Below are positions 1 to 9,235 of a stretch of 46,524 nucleotides of DNA, piece after piece. The stretch comes from Desulfobacula sp. (lineage in GTDB: Bacteria > Desulfobacterota > Desulfobacteria > Desulfobacterales > Desulfobacteraceae): NCBI RefSeq assembly GCF_014237455.1, contig NZ_JABZFL010000093.1:1-46524 (forward strand), given 5' to 3'. A program made the position numbers and the translations under genes. The notes below the pieces were generated by a model that worked only from the letters and a program-made list of their open reading frames with translations, was not told the DNA's origin and did not search any database. Each line of letters opens with the position of its first letter. The first letter of the stretch is position 1.

Positions 1-300
1 CCTCTTTCGCTGATTAATGTTCAGCAGTTTACCGCAGACAAGTTCATAAAGTTCTTTTATACTGCCGGATATATCAAAATATCCTTTTACATAAGCTTCC
101 CCAAGAGAAAATGCATCGGGAGAAATCAGGGCTTTAAAAAACTTTCGGTCTTTAATTAAAATTTTGTGCTTAATATCCTGCAGGGCAGTTGAATATTTGT
201 TTCCATTTATGTCAATAATTTCAAGGGGAACCATTTCTTTATTAAGCGTTTGAATAATTTTTTTTATGAAAAAAGATTCTTTTTTAACTATAGGTTTCAT
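1..300 (-). CDS. Cyclopropane-fatty-acyl-phospholipid synthase family, N-terminal part (truncated by window edge)
   Basis: An open frame of 100 codons runs off the left edge of the window. The visible protein has the pattern found at the N terminus of the Cfa/mycolic acid synthase family: a short helical start, then a segment reading SLGEAYVKGYFDISGS at about residues 71-86, which matches the conserved LGEAY..G..D..GD stretch before the SAM-binding domain. The methyltransferase domain itself lies outside the window, so activity cannot be judged. I chose the ATG at 300 because AAAGGCG lies just upstream. An in-frame ATG at 315 has no clear ribosome binding site. The family transfers a methylene group from SAM to unsaturated membrane lipids, or modifies related lipids. 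The identification rests on this short motif only. Confidence 0.6.
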   Translation of the reverse strand, partial: MKPIVKKESFFIKKIIQTLNKEMVPLEIIDINGNKYSTALQDIKHKILIKDRKFFKALISPDAFSLGEAYVKGYFDISGSIKELYELVCGKLLNINQRKR

Positions 301-440
301 AATTTCGCCTTTCATAGAAGATTGAGATTATAAAAAACCAATTTTATACTGGACTCAAAAATTTTGAGTTATTATATTAAATATTTTAAAAATATAAAAG
401 GGAATCTTAAAAAAAATGGGTTTTATTTGTTGCAACTGGT

Positions 441-3400
441 TCAGGTTATTGCTTTGAGGATATTTCGAGTTTCCAAAAGGGCCTTGGAAATATTATTTCT
501 TTTCCTTCCTAAATGAATTCGAATACTGTCTTTTTTAATGAATTCAAAAAGGACCAACCCCTTTAGTGTTGTGTTTAAAAAATCCAGCGGTTTTTTTCTG
601 TGTTTTTCAGAAAAAGAAAGGATCAAGGTATTGGGCGTGATATCAAGCCGCTGAACTCCTGCCTGGATACAATAAACCCTCAGCATAATTTTTAAGAGCA
701 TATTTTCAGCCTCTTTGGGCAGTTTGCCATATCGGTCTGTAAGCTCTTTTTTCATATCTGTTATATCTGAAATCCTGGTAATTTTTGATAGGCGCCTGTA
801 TAGGGTTAATCGCTGTTCAACAGATTCTATATAATGATCGGCAAATCCCGAAGACATAGAGGCGTTGATTTCCGGCTCCAATGGCTCAATGATATCTTCT
901 CCTTTCAGGTCATGCACCGCTTGGTCCAGCAATTTTAAAAACAGGTCATATCCAACGGCCGCAATGTGGCCGGACTGGGACGCACCGAGGGCTGTGCCTG
1001 CCCCTCTAATTTGAAGATCCTTCATGGCGATCTGAAATCCTGATCCCAGATCCTTGTATTCCATCAGTGCAGACAACCTTTTTTTGGCATCTTTTGTCAG
1101 CCTGGTTTCATCGGAAATAAACAGATACGCATAGGCCTGATGGTCCCCGCGCCCGATTCTGCCCCTCAGCTGGTAAATTTGTGACAGTCCGAATCGTTCA
1201 GCCTTGTTAATTATTATTGTATTTGCCGAAGGGATATCAAGACCGGATTCAATAATGGTTGTACATACCAGAACATCAATTTCAAAATTTACAAACTTGA
1301 ACATCACCGTTTCAAGGTCATTTTCCGAAAGCCTGCCATGAGCCACACCGATCTTGGCTTCCGGAACCAGTTTTTCCAAATTCTGTGCTGTTTTAAAAAT
1401 GGTTTTGATATTATTATGGACAAAAAAGATTTGACCTTTTCTTGAAAGCTCTCTTTGAATGGCATCCTTTACAATGGAATCTTCATATTTTGAAATATAT
1501 GAAATTATCGGCTGCCTGTCTGCAGGAGGGGTTGTGATGACACTGATATCCCTCATGCCGGTTAAAGACATGTGAAGGGTTCGAGGAATGGGAGTCGCTG
1601 TTAACGCGAGGACATCCACACCAATGCGTTTCTTTTTTAACGTTTCCTTGTGCTTCACACCAAAACGCTGTTCCTCATCAATCACCAAAAGTCCTATGGA
1701 TTTAAAATCAACATCTTTTTGCAGAAGCCTGTGAGTTCCAATGACAATATCCACAAGGCCTGAACTAATTTTTTTAACTATTTTTATCTGCTCTTTTTTA
1801 TTGCGAAACCTTGATAAGCATTCAATATTGACAGGATAATTCTCAAACCGATCACTGAATGTTAAAAGATGCTGCTCTGCCAATATAGTGGTTGGCACCA
1901 CAACTGCAACCTGTTTACCGTCATTTACAGCTTTAAAGGCTGCCCGGACAGCAACTTCTGTTTTACCATACCCGACATCTCCACAGACCAGCCTGTCCAT
2001 TGGAATACTGGATTCCATATCTAAAAGTACATCATCAATAACCTTTAGCTGATCACGGGTTTCTTCATAAGCAAACGCCGCTTCAAAATCATTATAATAA
2101 TTATCCGGCCTGCTGAATGCAAATCCCTTGTTAACCTTTCGCTTTGCATAGAGATTTAATAAATCTGCTGCAAGCTTTTCAACTTCTTCTTTTGCTTTGG
2201 CTTTTGACTTTATCCATGCCTTGGACCCGATTTTATCAAGAATCGGTGTATAGCCATCCACTCCGATATACTTGCCGATCATTTCAATGCGATCCACCGG
2301 CAAATATAGTTTATCGTTATCCTGATAAAAAATAAGGATAAAATCCTGGAAAATTCCATTTAGTTTTAAACTGCACAATCCCTCATATTGGCCCACACCA
2401 TGTTCAAGATGAACGATAATATCACCATTTTTCAACTCTTCGGGTGTGATGAATTGAGTCTTTAAATCTCTTCTTGCTTTTATCTGTCTGCGAATTCTCT
2501 TTTTGCCGAAAATTTCATTATCGGTTACCAAAGAAAATCCCTCTTCTTTTAGAACAAAACCAGATGATAAATTTCCAATTATATAATAAATCCCTGATTT
2601 TTCATTTATGGCAGTGCTGAATGTCCGGCAAAATCCTGGTTCAATCCCATAAGGCTTTAACAATGAAATTAATCTTTTTGATTGAGATTCCTGACTGATC
2701 ACACACAATATGTTCATTCTGTTGTCAAGTTGATCATTGAACCACTCAACCAAAGGCAATAAAGGGTTGTCTTTGGTTCCCTGTCTTTTTAATAATGAAG
2801 ACAGACCCGTATTGTCCTGATAATCAAATATAACTGCCGGATGATCTGAATTGAATGGTTTGTTTGTAACGTTCAATTGTTTAAATGACGTATGTTTTTT
2901 TGTGTTAATGTGAAATTTTATTTTAGTCCATTTTAAGTAGATGGAATCCGGTTCAACACAAAGCCTGCTTTCAGATGCTGTTGTTTTGTAATTGAGCAGT
3001 GCTTTATTTTCAAAATCATTTGCATTAAATTCCAGTTCTTCAGGAGAGTCCAACAAAAAATGAGTATTTTCAGGGATATAGTCAAAGAATGTATCAAGAT
3101 CCTCATAAACAATGGACAACATGCTTTCAATACCCGCGAATCTTCCAAATTCACGGGTTTCATTAACAACCTGTCTTGTTTTTGATGCATCCAATCGGGC
3201 AATAGTTCCAGCCTGTCTGATCCGTGCAAGAATATGAGGCAGATTTTCCCGGGTTATGATGGCTTCGGTTGCAGGAATAATAACGGTTTCATAAATTTCT
3301 TTAATCCCACGCTGGGTAAATGGTGAAAAATAACGGATAGACTCTGCCAGATCCCCAAAAAATTCAATTCGAACAGGATATGTTTCACCGGGAGAAAAAA

Positions 3401-3923
3401 TATCCAGGATGCCGCCACGGACAGAATATTCTCCCGGATCTTCTACAAGAGATGTCCTGGTATAACCGCCGGATTCAAGTTTTTTGATCAAAGCGTCTCT
3501 ATCAATCTCCTCATTGGCGATGACCAATTCTGCAAAGTCATTGATTTCTTTTTTAGGAATCAACTTTTGCAAAATTGTATCTACAACTGTTACAATGATT
3601 AACGGCTCTGACGTTGAGTTCATGATTTTGGACAAAGCGGCAAGCCTGTTTGTAGATGTCTCTCTATGATATGACAGGGATTTGAATGGCAGTATATGAT
3701 ACCCCGGAAAAAAAACAAGTTGATCTTTTTTATCCGGCAAAAAAAAAGAAAAATCATCAATAAAGCACAGGGCCCTTTTTGTATCTTTTAAAATGACAAC
3801 GATTGGAACCTTGGCGTCTTTAAATAATTGAGCTGTTAAATAGGCTTTATGAGATCCGTCTGTGGGGGTGATAACCACACAATTGTCTGCGGTTTGAATT
3901 TTTTTGATTAATTGATTTGACAT
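441..3923 (-). CDS. mfd: Transcription-repair coupling factor Mfd
   Basis: Mfd is a cytoplasmic DNA translocase that removes RNA polymerase stalled at DNA damage and recruits UvrA. At 1160 residues this protein has the usual family length. A UvrB-like N-terminal module (visible as LVEDPGEYSVRGGILDIFSP) is followed by the CarD-like RNA-polymerase-interaction domain at about residue 500 (GDIIVHLEHGVGQYEGL). Next come the RecG-like helicase motifs: Walker A GDVGYGKT near 648, the DEEQRFG box near 749, then TATPIPRTLHMSLTGMRD. The C-terminal TRCF domain starts near 1030 (VEQRLTLYRRLSKI). The gene lies alone between the Cfa-like gene and the prkA-group operon, on the same strand as both. A possible promoter with GTGACC and TATATA boxes lies in the 127-bp upstream gap, but it is weak. 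Confidence 0.97.
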   Translation of the reverse strand: MSNQLIKKIQTADNCVVITPTDGSHKAYLTAQLFKDAKVPIVVILKDTKRALCFIDDFSFFLPDKKDQLVFFPGYHILPFKSLSYHRETSTNRLAALSKIMNSTSEPLIIVTVVDTILQKLIPKKEINDFAELVIANEEIDRDALIKKLESGGYTRTSLVEDPGEYSVRGGILDIFSPGETYPVRIEFFGDLAESIRYFSPFTQRGIKEIYETVIIPATEAIITRENLPHILARIRQAGTIARLDASKTRQVVNETREFGRFAGIESMLSIVYEDLDTFFDYIPENTHFLLDSPEELEFNANDFENKALLNYKTTASESRLCVEPDSIYLKWTKIKFHINTKKHTSFKQLNVTNKPFNSDHPAVIFDYQDNTGLSSLLKRQGTKDNPLLPLVEWFNDQLDNRMNILCVISQESQSKRLISLLKPYGIEPGFCRTFSTAINEKSGIYYIIGNLSSGFVLKEEGFSLVTDNEIFGKKRIRRQIKARRDLKTQFITPEELKNGDIIVHLEHGVGQYEGLCSLKLNGIFQDFILIFYQDNDKLYLPVDRIEMIGKYIGVDGYTPILDKIGSKAWIKSKAKAKEEVEKLAADLLNLYAKRKVNKGFAFSRPDNYYNDFEAAFAYEETRDQLKVIDDVLLDMESSIPMDRLVCGDVGYGKTEVAVRAAFKAVNDGKQVAVVVPTTILAEQHLLTFSDRFENYPVNIECLSRFRNKKEQIKIVKKISSGLVDIVIGTHRLLQKDVDFKSIGLLVIDEEQRFGVKHKETLKKKRIGVDVLALTATPIPRTLHMSLTGMRDISVITTPPADRQPIISYISKYEDSIVKDAIQRELSRKGQIFFVHNNIKTIFKTAQNLEKLVPEAKIGVAHGRLSENDLETVMFKFVNFEIDVLVCTTIIESGLDIPSANTIIINKAERFGLSQIYQLRGRIGRGDHQAYAYLFISDETRLTKDAKKRLSALMEYKDLGSGFQIAMKDLQIRGAGTALGASQSGHIAAVGYDLFLKLLDQAVHDLKGEDIIEPLEPEINASMSSGFADHYIESVEQRLTLYRRLSKITRISDITDMKKELTDRYGKLPKEAENMLLKIMLRVYCIQAGVQRLDITPNTLILSFSEKHRKKPLDFLNTTLKGLVLFEFIKKDSIRIHLGRKRNNISKALLETRNILKAIT

Positions 3924-4050
3924 GTTTATCTGAAAATACTCTATTAGACGGCTATATAGTTTTCCTTTAACCTTTAGGTCACACGTAAAAAATTATGGTC
4001 TTGATTTAAAGGAACTTTTGAAAAGAATCAAGAACTAAATTTAGAAGAAA

Positions 4051-6360
4051 TTATTTGAACTTGTTTGCCAGATCATTATCAATCACATAGATGCATGCCT
4101 CGTTCGCCCCTTGGGACGTATACCCGAATTTATGAGAAAGGTTGTCTAAAAGGAATTTCACATCTTTTTTAATCCGTTTGTCATGGGCTTTAAATTTATC
4201 CGTGTCAAAATCCTTGATGGCATTCCTGAAATTTTCATTTTCGATAAAAGGTTCGAGCACTCTTTTTTTCAGGTTATACACATACCGGTCATATAAGGAT
4301 TTAAACAGCTTGGTTTCCGTAATATTTTTCCCCTCTATCATGATTTCCTGGGAAAGAGCTCGGGTTGTATACGCCTTTAACACATCATTTCGGAGTTCAT
4401 GTCTTCGTTTTTTGTCCATATTCTCAGACAAAAGTCTGTTTTCAATACTTTCAAGAAATTCTTCGGTCACATGGATCTCCTCTTTTGTAAAAATACACTT
4501 TATAACTGAATTTAACTCGTTTGTAACAGCAGAAATATAATTTTTGATATCTTTGGCAATCTGTTCCTTATTGTAATAGTACAATGATTCTTTAACCTGC
4601 TGAAGAATACAATAATCATACATTCTTAATAAAGATTCAAGGAATCCCTGGGGAATCATACTTTTTGGCTGATCGTCAAGTTTGTTAAAAAAAGTGCATA
4701 AATCGGGCATATTGATCAGCTGGTCTTCTTTGGCATATTTTGAGTAAAACTGATCAAATATTTTAATGGACTCTCGACCTGACAGTCCTTCTTTCCCGTA
4801 AATTTCCGATTCAGAAATAATTTTTTTAAGCATCTTATTGTCCAGGGATTTAACGTCATCCTCTTCCAGCCATTTTGGAACATTACCTGAAAAGAGTTCC
4901 ATCTTTAAAAGCATCAACTTTTCATCACAAAAGTTCTTATACTTTGCTGGATCTTTAATCCATTCAGCCAGGGCCTGGGATTTTTTACCGATTCTTGTGC
5001 AGATGATAATCCTTGCAAAATTTTCCAGAACCATTGGAAGAAAACTGCCTTCAATATGCCGACCGAAAATATTATTATAAATTTTAACTTCTGTTTTTAT
5101 ATCAAGAACATAAGGGATATCAATATATTGAATCCTGTCTTCAAATGAAGGAAAATCACGGATACTTCTTTTATCTTCAGGGTTCATCAATGCAAAAAAC
5201 AATGAATTTACCCTTTCTTCGATATCTTCTACTTTATGAAGCCCTTCACTGATAATGTTATGAAGTTCAACCATGCGATCGATGTTATGGGCCTTGATAT
5301 CCATAAGGGCATAAATCCCATTGTTGATTTTTGCAAATCTTGAATAGAGATAATTGACCACATTGGAATCCTGGAACAGGGTATTGATCCTGTTTTGCAG
5401 CATCTCATTTGAAACAACGTTTTGTTTTAGCGGCCTGTCACCCGGATTAAAGACGCTGATACCGTTTCCAAGACGGCGGTTAAAATGGTAAGGCCTGGCA
5501 TAGAGCATCTTAAACACTTCTTTGGGGTTGCCCAACCGTTCCAGCAAGGAATGATAGATAGACGAGCAAATAGTGCAGACATCTTCTTTAAACACCCACT
5601 CATACTCTTTTTCTGTAAAAAGGCGCCATTTGAACTCGTCATTTTTAATCAGTTCATCTAAGAGTATTCTTCGCTGATCTTTAGGTATCACAAGAAATGG
5701 ATTGTCATGTGAGATGCAGGGCACTTCAATATATTCGGCATCTGTGCCGGTAAATAATTTTTCATTTGATTTTCGTTTAAAACGAGTATCCTCTCCTTGT
5801 TCAACATAGTGGAATAGTTTTTCAAATGCAGATACGTTCAGAGACTTATCTTTGTCCTGGAGTTTCTTAATATCCAAGCGCCATACGATCTCATACCTCA
5901 GGCCTTCTTCAGTGTTGGCATATTTTTCAAATTTATTTAATAAATTATTTAAGAACGTGCTCTTTCCGCAGCCATGGGGCCCATAAAAAATATATATCCG
6001 ATTCTGCTGAGCGCCATGTCGCAAATACTCCATCTGTTTCATAAACCGGTTGGCAAAAAGCATATCCGTGAAATAAGAATTTTCAGAATCCTCAACAAAA
6101 AGTCTGGAACAATCATAATTTGTAAAGGTTAACCTGTCGATATCCCTTGTTATGGTTTCTTCGGATTCATCAACATAAAATTTTATCATATCATGGAAAG
6201 CCTGAAAGATATTTCTTAAAATCCGGGAAGGCTTAGTGTTTAAAATATTTAAAAACTCTTCAAACGGGACAGGCTTAAGACTCTGGTAATCGGTTATATT
6301 TTTATCCAATAGATCAAGGGTTTGATCAACTGAAATTTCTTTTGAAGGTTCGATTTCCAT
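4051..6360 (-). CDS. Second, divergent PrkA-like AAA+ serine kinase-family protein
   Basis: This 769-residue protein has the AAA+ layout of the PrkA/YeaG family. It has a Walker A GPHGCGKS near residues 126-133, preceded by the family's helical start. The middle section contains ARPYHFNRRLGNG and, further on, ALMNPEDKRS and DRIQYIDIPYVLD, as in PrkA proteins. It is longer than typical PrkA (about 640-690 residues) and differs strongly from the canonical copy at 9236-11299. It carries an unusual CTIC pair in the middle. It is the last gene of the operon prkA-yeaH-spoVR-this gene, 6 bp after spoVR, with GGGAG inside the spoVR end as a likely ribosome binding site. A kinase function is inferred from family only. 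It could instead be an ATPase partner of the first PrkA. Confidence 0.8.
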   Translation of the reverse strand: MEIEPSKEISVDQTLDLLDKNITDYQSLKPVPFEEFLNILNTKPSRILRNIFQAFHDMIKFYVDESEETITRDIDRLTFTNYDCSRLFVEDSENSYFTDMLFANRFMKQMEYLRHGAQQNRIYIFYGPHGCGKSTFLNNLLNKFEKYANTEEGLRYEIVWRLDIKKLQDKDKSLNVSAFEKLFHYVEQGEDTRFKRKSNEKLFTGTDAEYIEVPCISHDNPFLVIPKDQRRILLDELIKNDEFKWRLFTEKEYEWVFKEDVCTICSSIYHSLLERLGNPKEVFKMLYARPYHFNRRLGNGISVFNPGDRPLKQNVVSNEMLQNRINTLFQDSNVVNYLYSRFAKINNGIYALMDIKAHNIDRMVELHNIISEGLHKVEDIEERVNSLFFALMNPEDKRSIRDFPSFEDRIQYIDIPYVLDIKTEVKIYNNIFGRHIEGSFLPMVLENFARIIICTRIGKKSQALAEWIKDPAKYKNFCDEKLMLLKMELFSGNVPKWLEEDDVKSLDNKMLKKIISESEIYGKEGLSGRESIKIFDQFYSKYAKEDQLINMPDLCTFFNKLDDQPKSMIPQGFLESLLRMYDYCILQQVKESLYYYNKEQIAKDIKNYISAVTNELNSVIKCIFTKEEIHVTEEFLESIENRLLSENMDKKRRHELRNDVLKAYTTRALSQEIMIEGKNITETKLFKSLYDRYVYNLKKRVLEPFIENENFRNAIKDFDTDKFKAHDKRIKKDVKFLLDNLSHKFGYTSQGANEACIYVIDNDLANKFK

Positions 6361-6366
6361 ATTTAA

Positions 6367-8007
6367 TTATAACTCCCGTTTAGAAAGTTTGCGGTTTTCC
6401 ATCACATAAATCATTCTTTTCCATTTAACAGGTTCTGGTTTTTTCCCTTTGGTTTTAGAAGAACCAGGGTCCCAAAAATTGGCATGATCCGTTGCAGTCT
6501 TTCCTGACACCACGGGTTCGCTGGTCTCAAGATGCACAGGGCCTCCCCATAAATATTCTATGCCTACCATGGTATTTTCAATAAAATCCATCTTTAGAGG
6601 TTTGTTTTCAAATTTGTGATTCAGATACAAAATTCCTTTTTTACTGCTGGCCTTATCCACAAATATTTCCGGGGGGTGGTACAGCGTATCAATGATCATT
6701 TCCTTGTAATCTTGTGCTTTTTTAGATTTAATATAAAATTCCCAGGTCATCCTGGAGTTATTGAACCGTTTTCCTGCAACAAAAAGATCATGTTCGGCAA
6801 TAAACTCCTGGTCAATAAATGTATTTATAAAAGTAAAATCATTAAAATTTTCACGAACTTTTAATACAAACTGCGCCCCTGAATTTTTACTTTGGTCATA
6901 CTTTTTTCTCCCGGCCTCATCGTTTAAAAACATATAATCAAACGAATAACATCCCTTATCTTCCATATTTTTAATATGTTGAAACAGTCTTAGTCCAAGT
7001 GCATAGGGATTCAATCCGACTTTTGGCATAGACGTTACAGCGGCATTAACTTTGGCAAAGTCTGTTTCATGGCCGCAGATTCTGTCATCCCTCATAAAAA
7101 GATATTCATGCCAATAGCTTGCCCAGCCCTCATTCATAATTTTTGTTCTAATCTGTGGTTGAAAATATAAAGATGTATTTCTAATGATTTGAATTACAGA
7201 TTTGATCCACTCGTTTTCTTCTTCTTTTAAAAATGGGGAGAACCGGAGAACATACTCCATGACATCCTGATCCGGCTTTGCTTTGATAGAAATCTCCTTT
7301 TTATAGAGCTCCTCAAATTCAGGGTATCTCCCGATCACCTGCACAAAAAAGTCTTCATTGGTTTTGCGGATACCATTATATCTTGTAATTTCTTTTAAAT
7401 ACTCATGATGGGATATATTTTTAATCCTTTGTAAAAATATATCAAAATAAAAGTCCGCCTTACTCAAGCGCTGCCTGGTATCCTTCATGATATACTGATT
7501 AAGTTCTTTTTGATACCCTACCAGATTATCAATCCCCCGGGAAAATTCAATAATATAATCAACCCATCTGCCCTTTTCAGACCTAAATTGAGCAATCAGC
7601 CGTTTATCGGACAATGCCTGCCCTGTTAAATCTATATCCCATGTATTTTTATAAAAAAAATTGTTCTGAAAAAAATCAATGTGCCCGAGGACATGGTAAA
7701 AAATCATTACATTAAGCCAATCAGGATTATTATCATTGTAAAATGAAATGGCCGGACGGGTATTTATGACAGTTTCATATGGATTTGAAGGATAGGCTTC
7801 GTACATGCCTTTTCCTGACAAGACCCTCACATCATGTACCCAGTAGTCATAAAGAGTCGGAATCATCACTTTGGGACTCAGTTCAATCATATCCCGATTG
7901 GTCACAATATATTCAAGCGTTTCATCATCAAACGTCAAGCCGTGATCGCGAGCCCTGAGTTTGCATTCTTCCATAATCCCTTTGACGTGTTGACTTACAA
8001 GCTCCAT
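6367..8007 (-). CDS. spoVR: SpoVR family protein
   Basis: The protein matches the SpoVR/YcgB family. It shows VINTRPAISFYNDNNPDW with the following HVLGHIDFFQNN segment at about residues 80-115. It also has the hallmark NEGWASYWHEYLF near residue 290. Length (546) is in the normal range. SpoVR proteins are involved in spore cortex formation in Bacillus. In Gram-negative bacteria the homologue YcgB is co-produced with YeaG/YeaH in stationary phase and stress; the molecular activity is not known. The gene lies 36 bp after the yeaH homologue and 6 bp before a second PrkA-like gene, so the four genes form one transcription unit. No sporulation role is implied by this context. Confidence 0.95.
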   Translation of the reverse strand: MELVSQHVKGIMEECKLRARDHGLTFDDETLEYIVTNRDMIELSPKVMIPTLYDYWVHDVRVLSGKGMYEAYPSNPYETVINTRPAISFYNDNNPDWLNVMIFYHVLGHIDFFQNNFFYKNTWDIDLTGQALSDKRLIAQFRSEKGRWVDYIIEFSRGIDNLVGYQKELNQYIMKDTRQRLSKADFYFDIFLQRIKNISHHEYLKEITRYNGIRKTNEDFFVQVIGRYPEFEELYKKEISIKAKPDQDVMEYVLRFSPFLKEEENEWIKSVIQIIRNTSLYFQPQIRTKIMNEGWASYWHEYLFMRDDRICGHETDFAKVNAAVTSMPKVGLNPYALGLRLFQHIKNMEDKGCYSFDYMFLNDEAGRKKYDQSKNSGAQFVLKVRENFNDFTFINTFIDQEFIAEHDLFVAGKRFNNSRMTWEFYIKSKKAQDYKEMIIDTLYHPPEIFVDKASSKKGILYLNHKFENKPLKMDFIENTMVGIEYLWGGPVHLETSEPVVSGKTATDHANFWDPGSSKTKGKKPEPVKWKRMIYVMENRKLSKREL

Positions 8008-8043
8008 AGTTGTCTCACTTTCGGGTTTAGATCGCCGCCTCTT

Positions 8044-9216
8044 TCATGAAATAAGTCTTTTGATGCCTTGAATAATTCTCGAGTCATCTGCTTCTTCACC
8101 CATTACATCCAGTTTGATCAAATTGCCGTATTTATTAAGTATGCCGGAGGATTTCAAATACTTTTCCACTTCAGTCTGTTTTGAACCGACATAGGAATGT
8201 TCTACAACAGAAACACCTACTCTGGACACATAGTTCAGCATTTTTTTAATCTCGGCAATGGTCTGTTTCCCTTCTTTATCCCAGTCATCTCCGTCTGTCC
8301 CGTGAAAAACATATATATTATAATCCCGTGCCAGATTTTCTCTTTCAACAATTTCATTTACCATTTTGAAAGCCGTAAATACCTTGGTGCCACCCGCCAC
8401 TTTATAAGAATAATATTTATAAAAATCAGACACCTCCTTGGCTTCCGTATCATGAAGGACAAACCGTGTTTCCACCTGTTTTTCATATTGGTATAAAAGC
8501 CAGGAATACAGCATGACATGCTGAGATACCACAGTCTGGGTCACTTTCCCGCCCATTGATCCTGAATAATCTCTTAAAAAAAACACAAGCGCCTGAGATT
8601 CATAATCTTTTTCTCTGGATAAGATCCTGTAAATCAGGTCCTGTGGGGAAATAATAAATTTTGTCATATCAATATTACTGACATCAGGGATATTCCCAAG
8701 GGTAATATTGGTTTCAACGATCTGCTTCAACGTTGCTTTTTTGTCAAGTACCTGACCGACACCTTTGTTTTTATCCGTCAAATCGTACACATATCTTGCC
8801 AGGGTTCTTTTTTTACCTTTGTCCTTTAAATTCGGCAGTTGAAAATCCTGGGATAATACCTTGCCAAGCTCATAGGCATTGGATTCAAGTTCGTGCTCTC
8901 CTCCCTCGCCTTCTCCAGGGCCTTCTCCCGCACCTTCTTCTCCATTTTCACCTTCTTCGGGACGGACCGGCTGTTCCCCAATAATATCACCTTCTTCACC
9001 CTCACCTGTTCCACCGGTAGGGTCTCCTTCGCCAGGCTCTTGGTTCAGGTGGATGTCGTCATGGATAAATTTTTCTTCAACCGTAGTGGGGACAATGATA
9101 ATTTTATCTTTTCCACCAGAACCCGGTTTGACAATTCTTCCGATACGAATTTTTCGCTTAAATCCGTCTTCTTCTCTTCTTCTGTCTCTTTCAAGGAGTT
9201 CATCAAGGGTTATCAT
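8044..9216 (-). CDS. yeaH: YeaH/YhbH family (DUF444) von Willebrand A-like protein
   Basis: This 390-residue protein has the DUF444 arrangement. A short N-terminal helix rich in charged residues is followed by a low-complexity Gly/Glu stretch at about residues 65-125. A von Willebrand factor A-like fold follows, whose metal-site motif DYSGSMGG is near residue 218. The family is always linked to PrkA and SpoVR; in E. coli YeaH acts with the kinase YeaG in adaptation to sustained nitrogen starvation and other stresses. The gene starts 19 bp after prkA and precedes spoVR by 36 bp. The Gly/Glu linker creates long Ser/Pro-rich open frames on the other strand, which are not genes. E. coli-type function is a family-level inference. 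Confidence 0.93.
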   Translation of the reverse strand: MITLDELLERDRRREEDGFKRKIRIGRIVKPGSGGKDKIIIVPTTVEEKFIHDDIHLNQEPGEGDPTGGTGEGEEGDIIGEQPVRPEEGENGEEGAGEGPGEGEGGEHELESNAYELGKVLSQDFQLPNLKDKGKKRTLARYVYDLTDKNKGVGQVLDKKATLKQIVETNITLGNIPDVSNIDMTKFIISPQDLIYRILSREKDYESQALVFFLRDYSGSMGGKVTQTVVSQHVMLYSWLLYQYEKQVETRFVLHDTEAKEVSDFYKYYSYKVAGGTKVFTAFKMVNEIVERENLARDYNIYVFHGTDGDDWDKEGKQTIAEIKKMLNYVSRVGVSVVEHSYVGSKQTEVEKYLKSSGILNKYGNLIKLDVMGEEADDSRIIQGIKRLIS

Positions 9217-9235
9217 TATAGTTTACCTCCCTTGG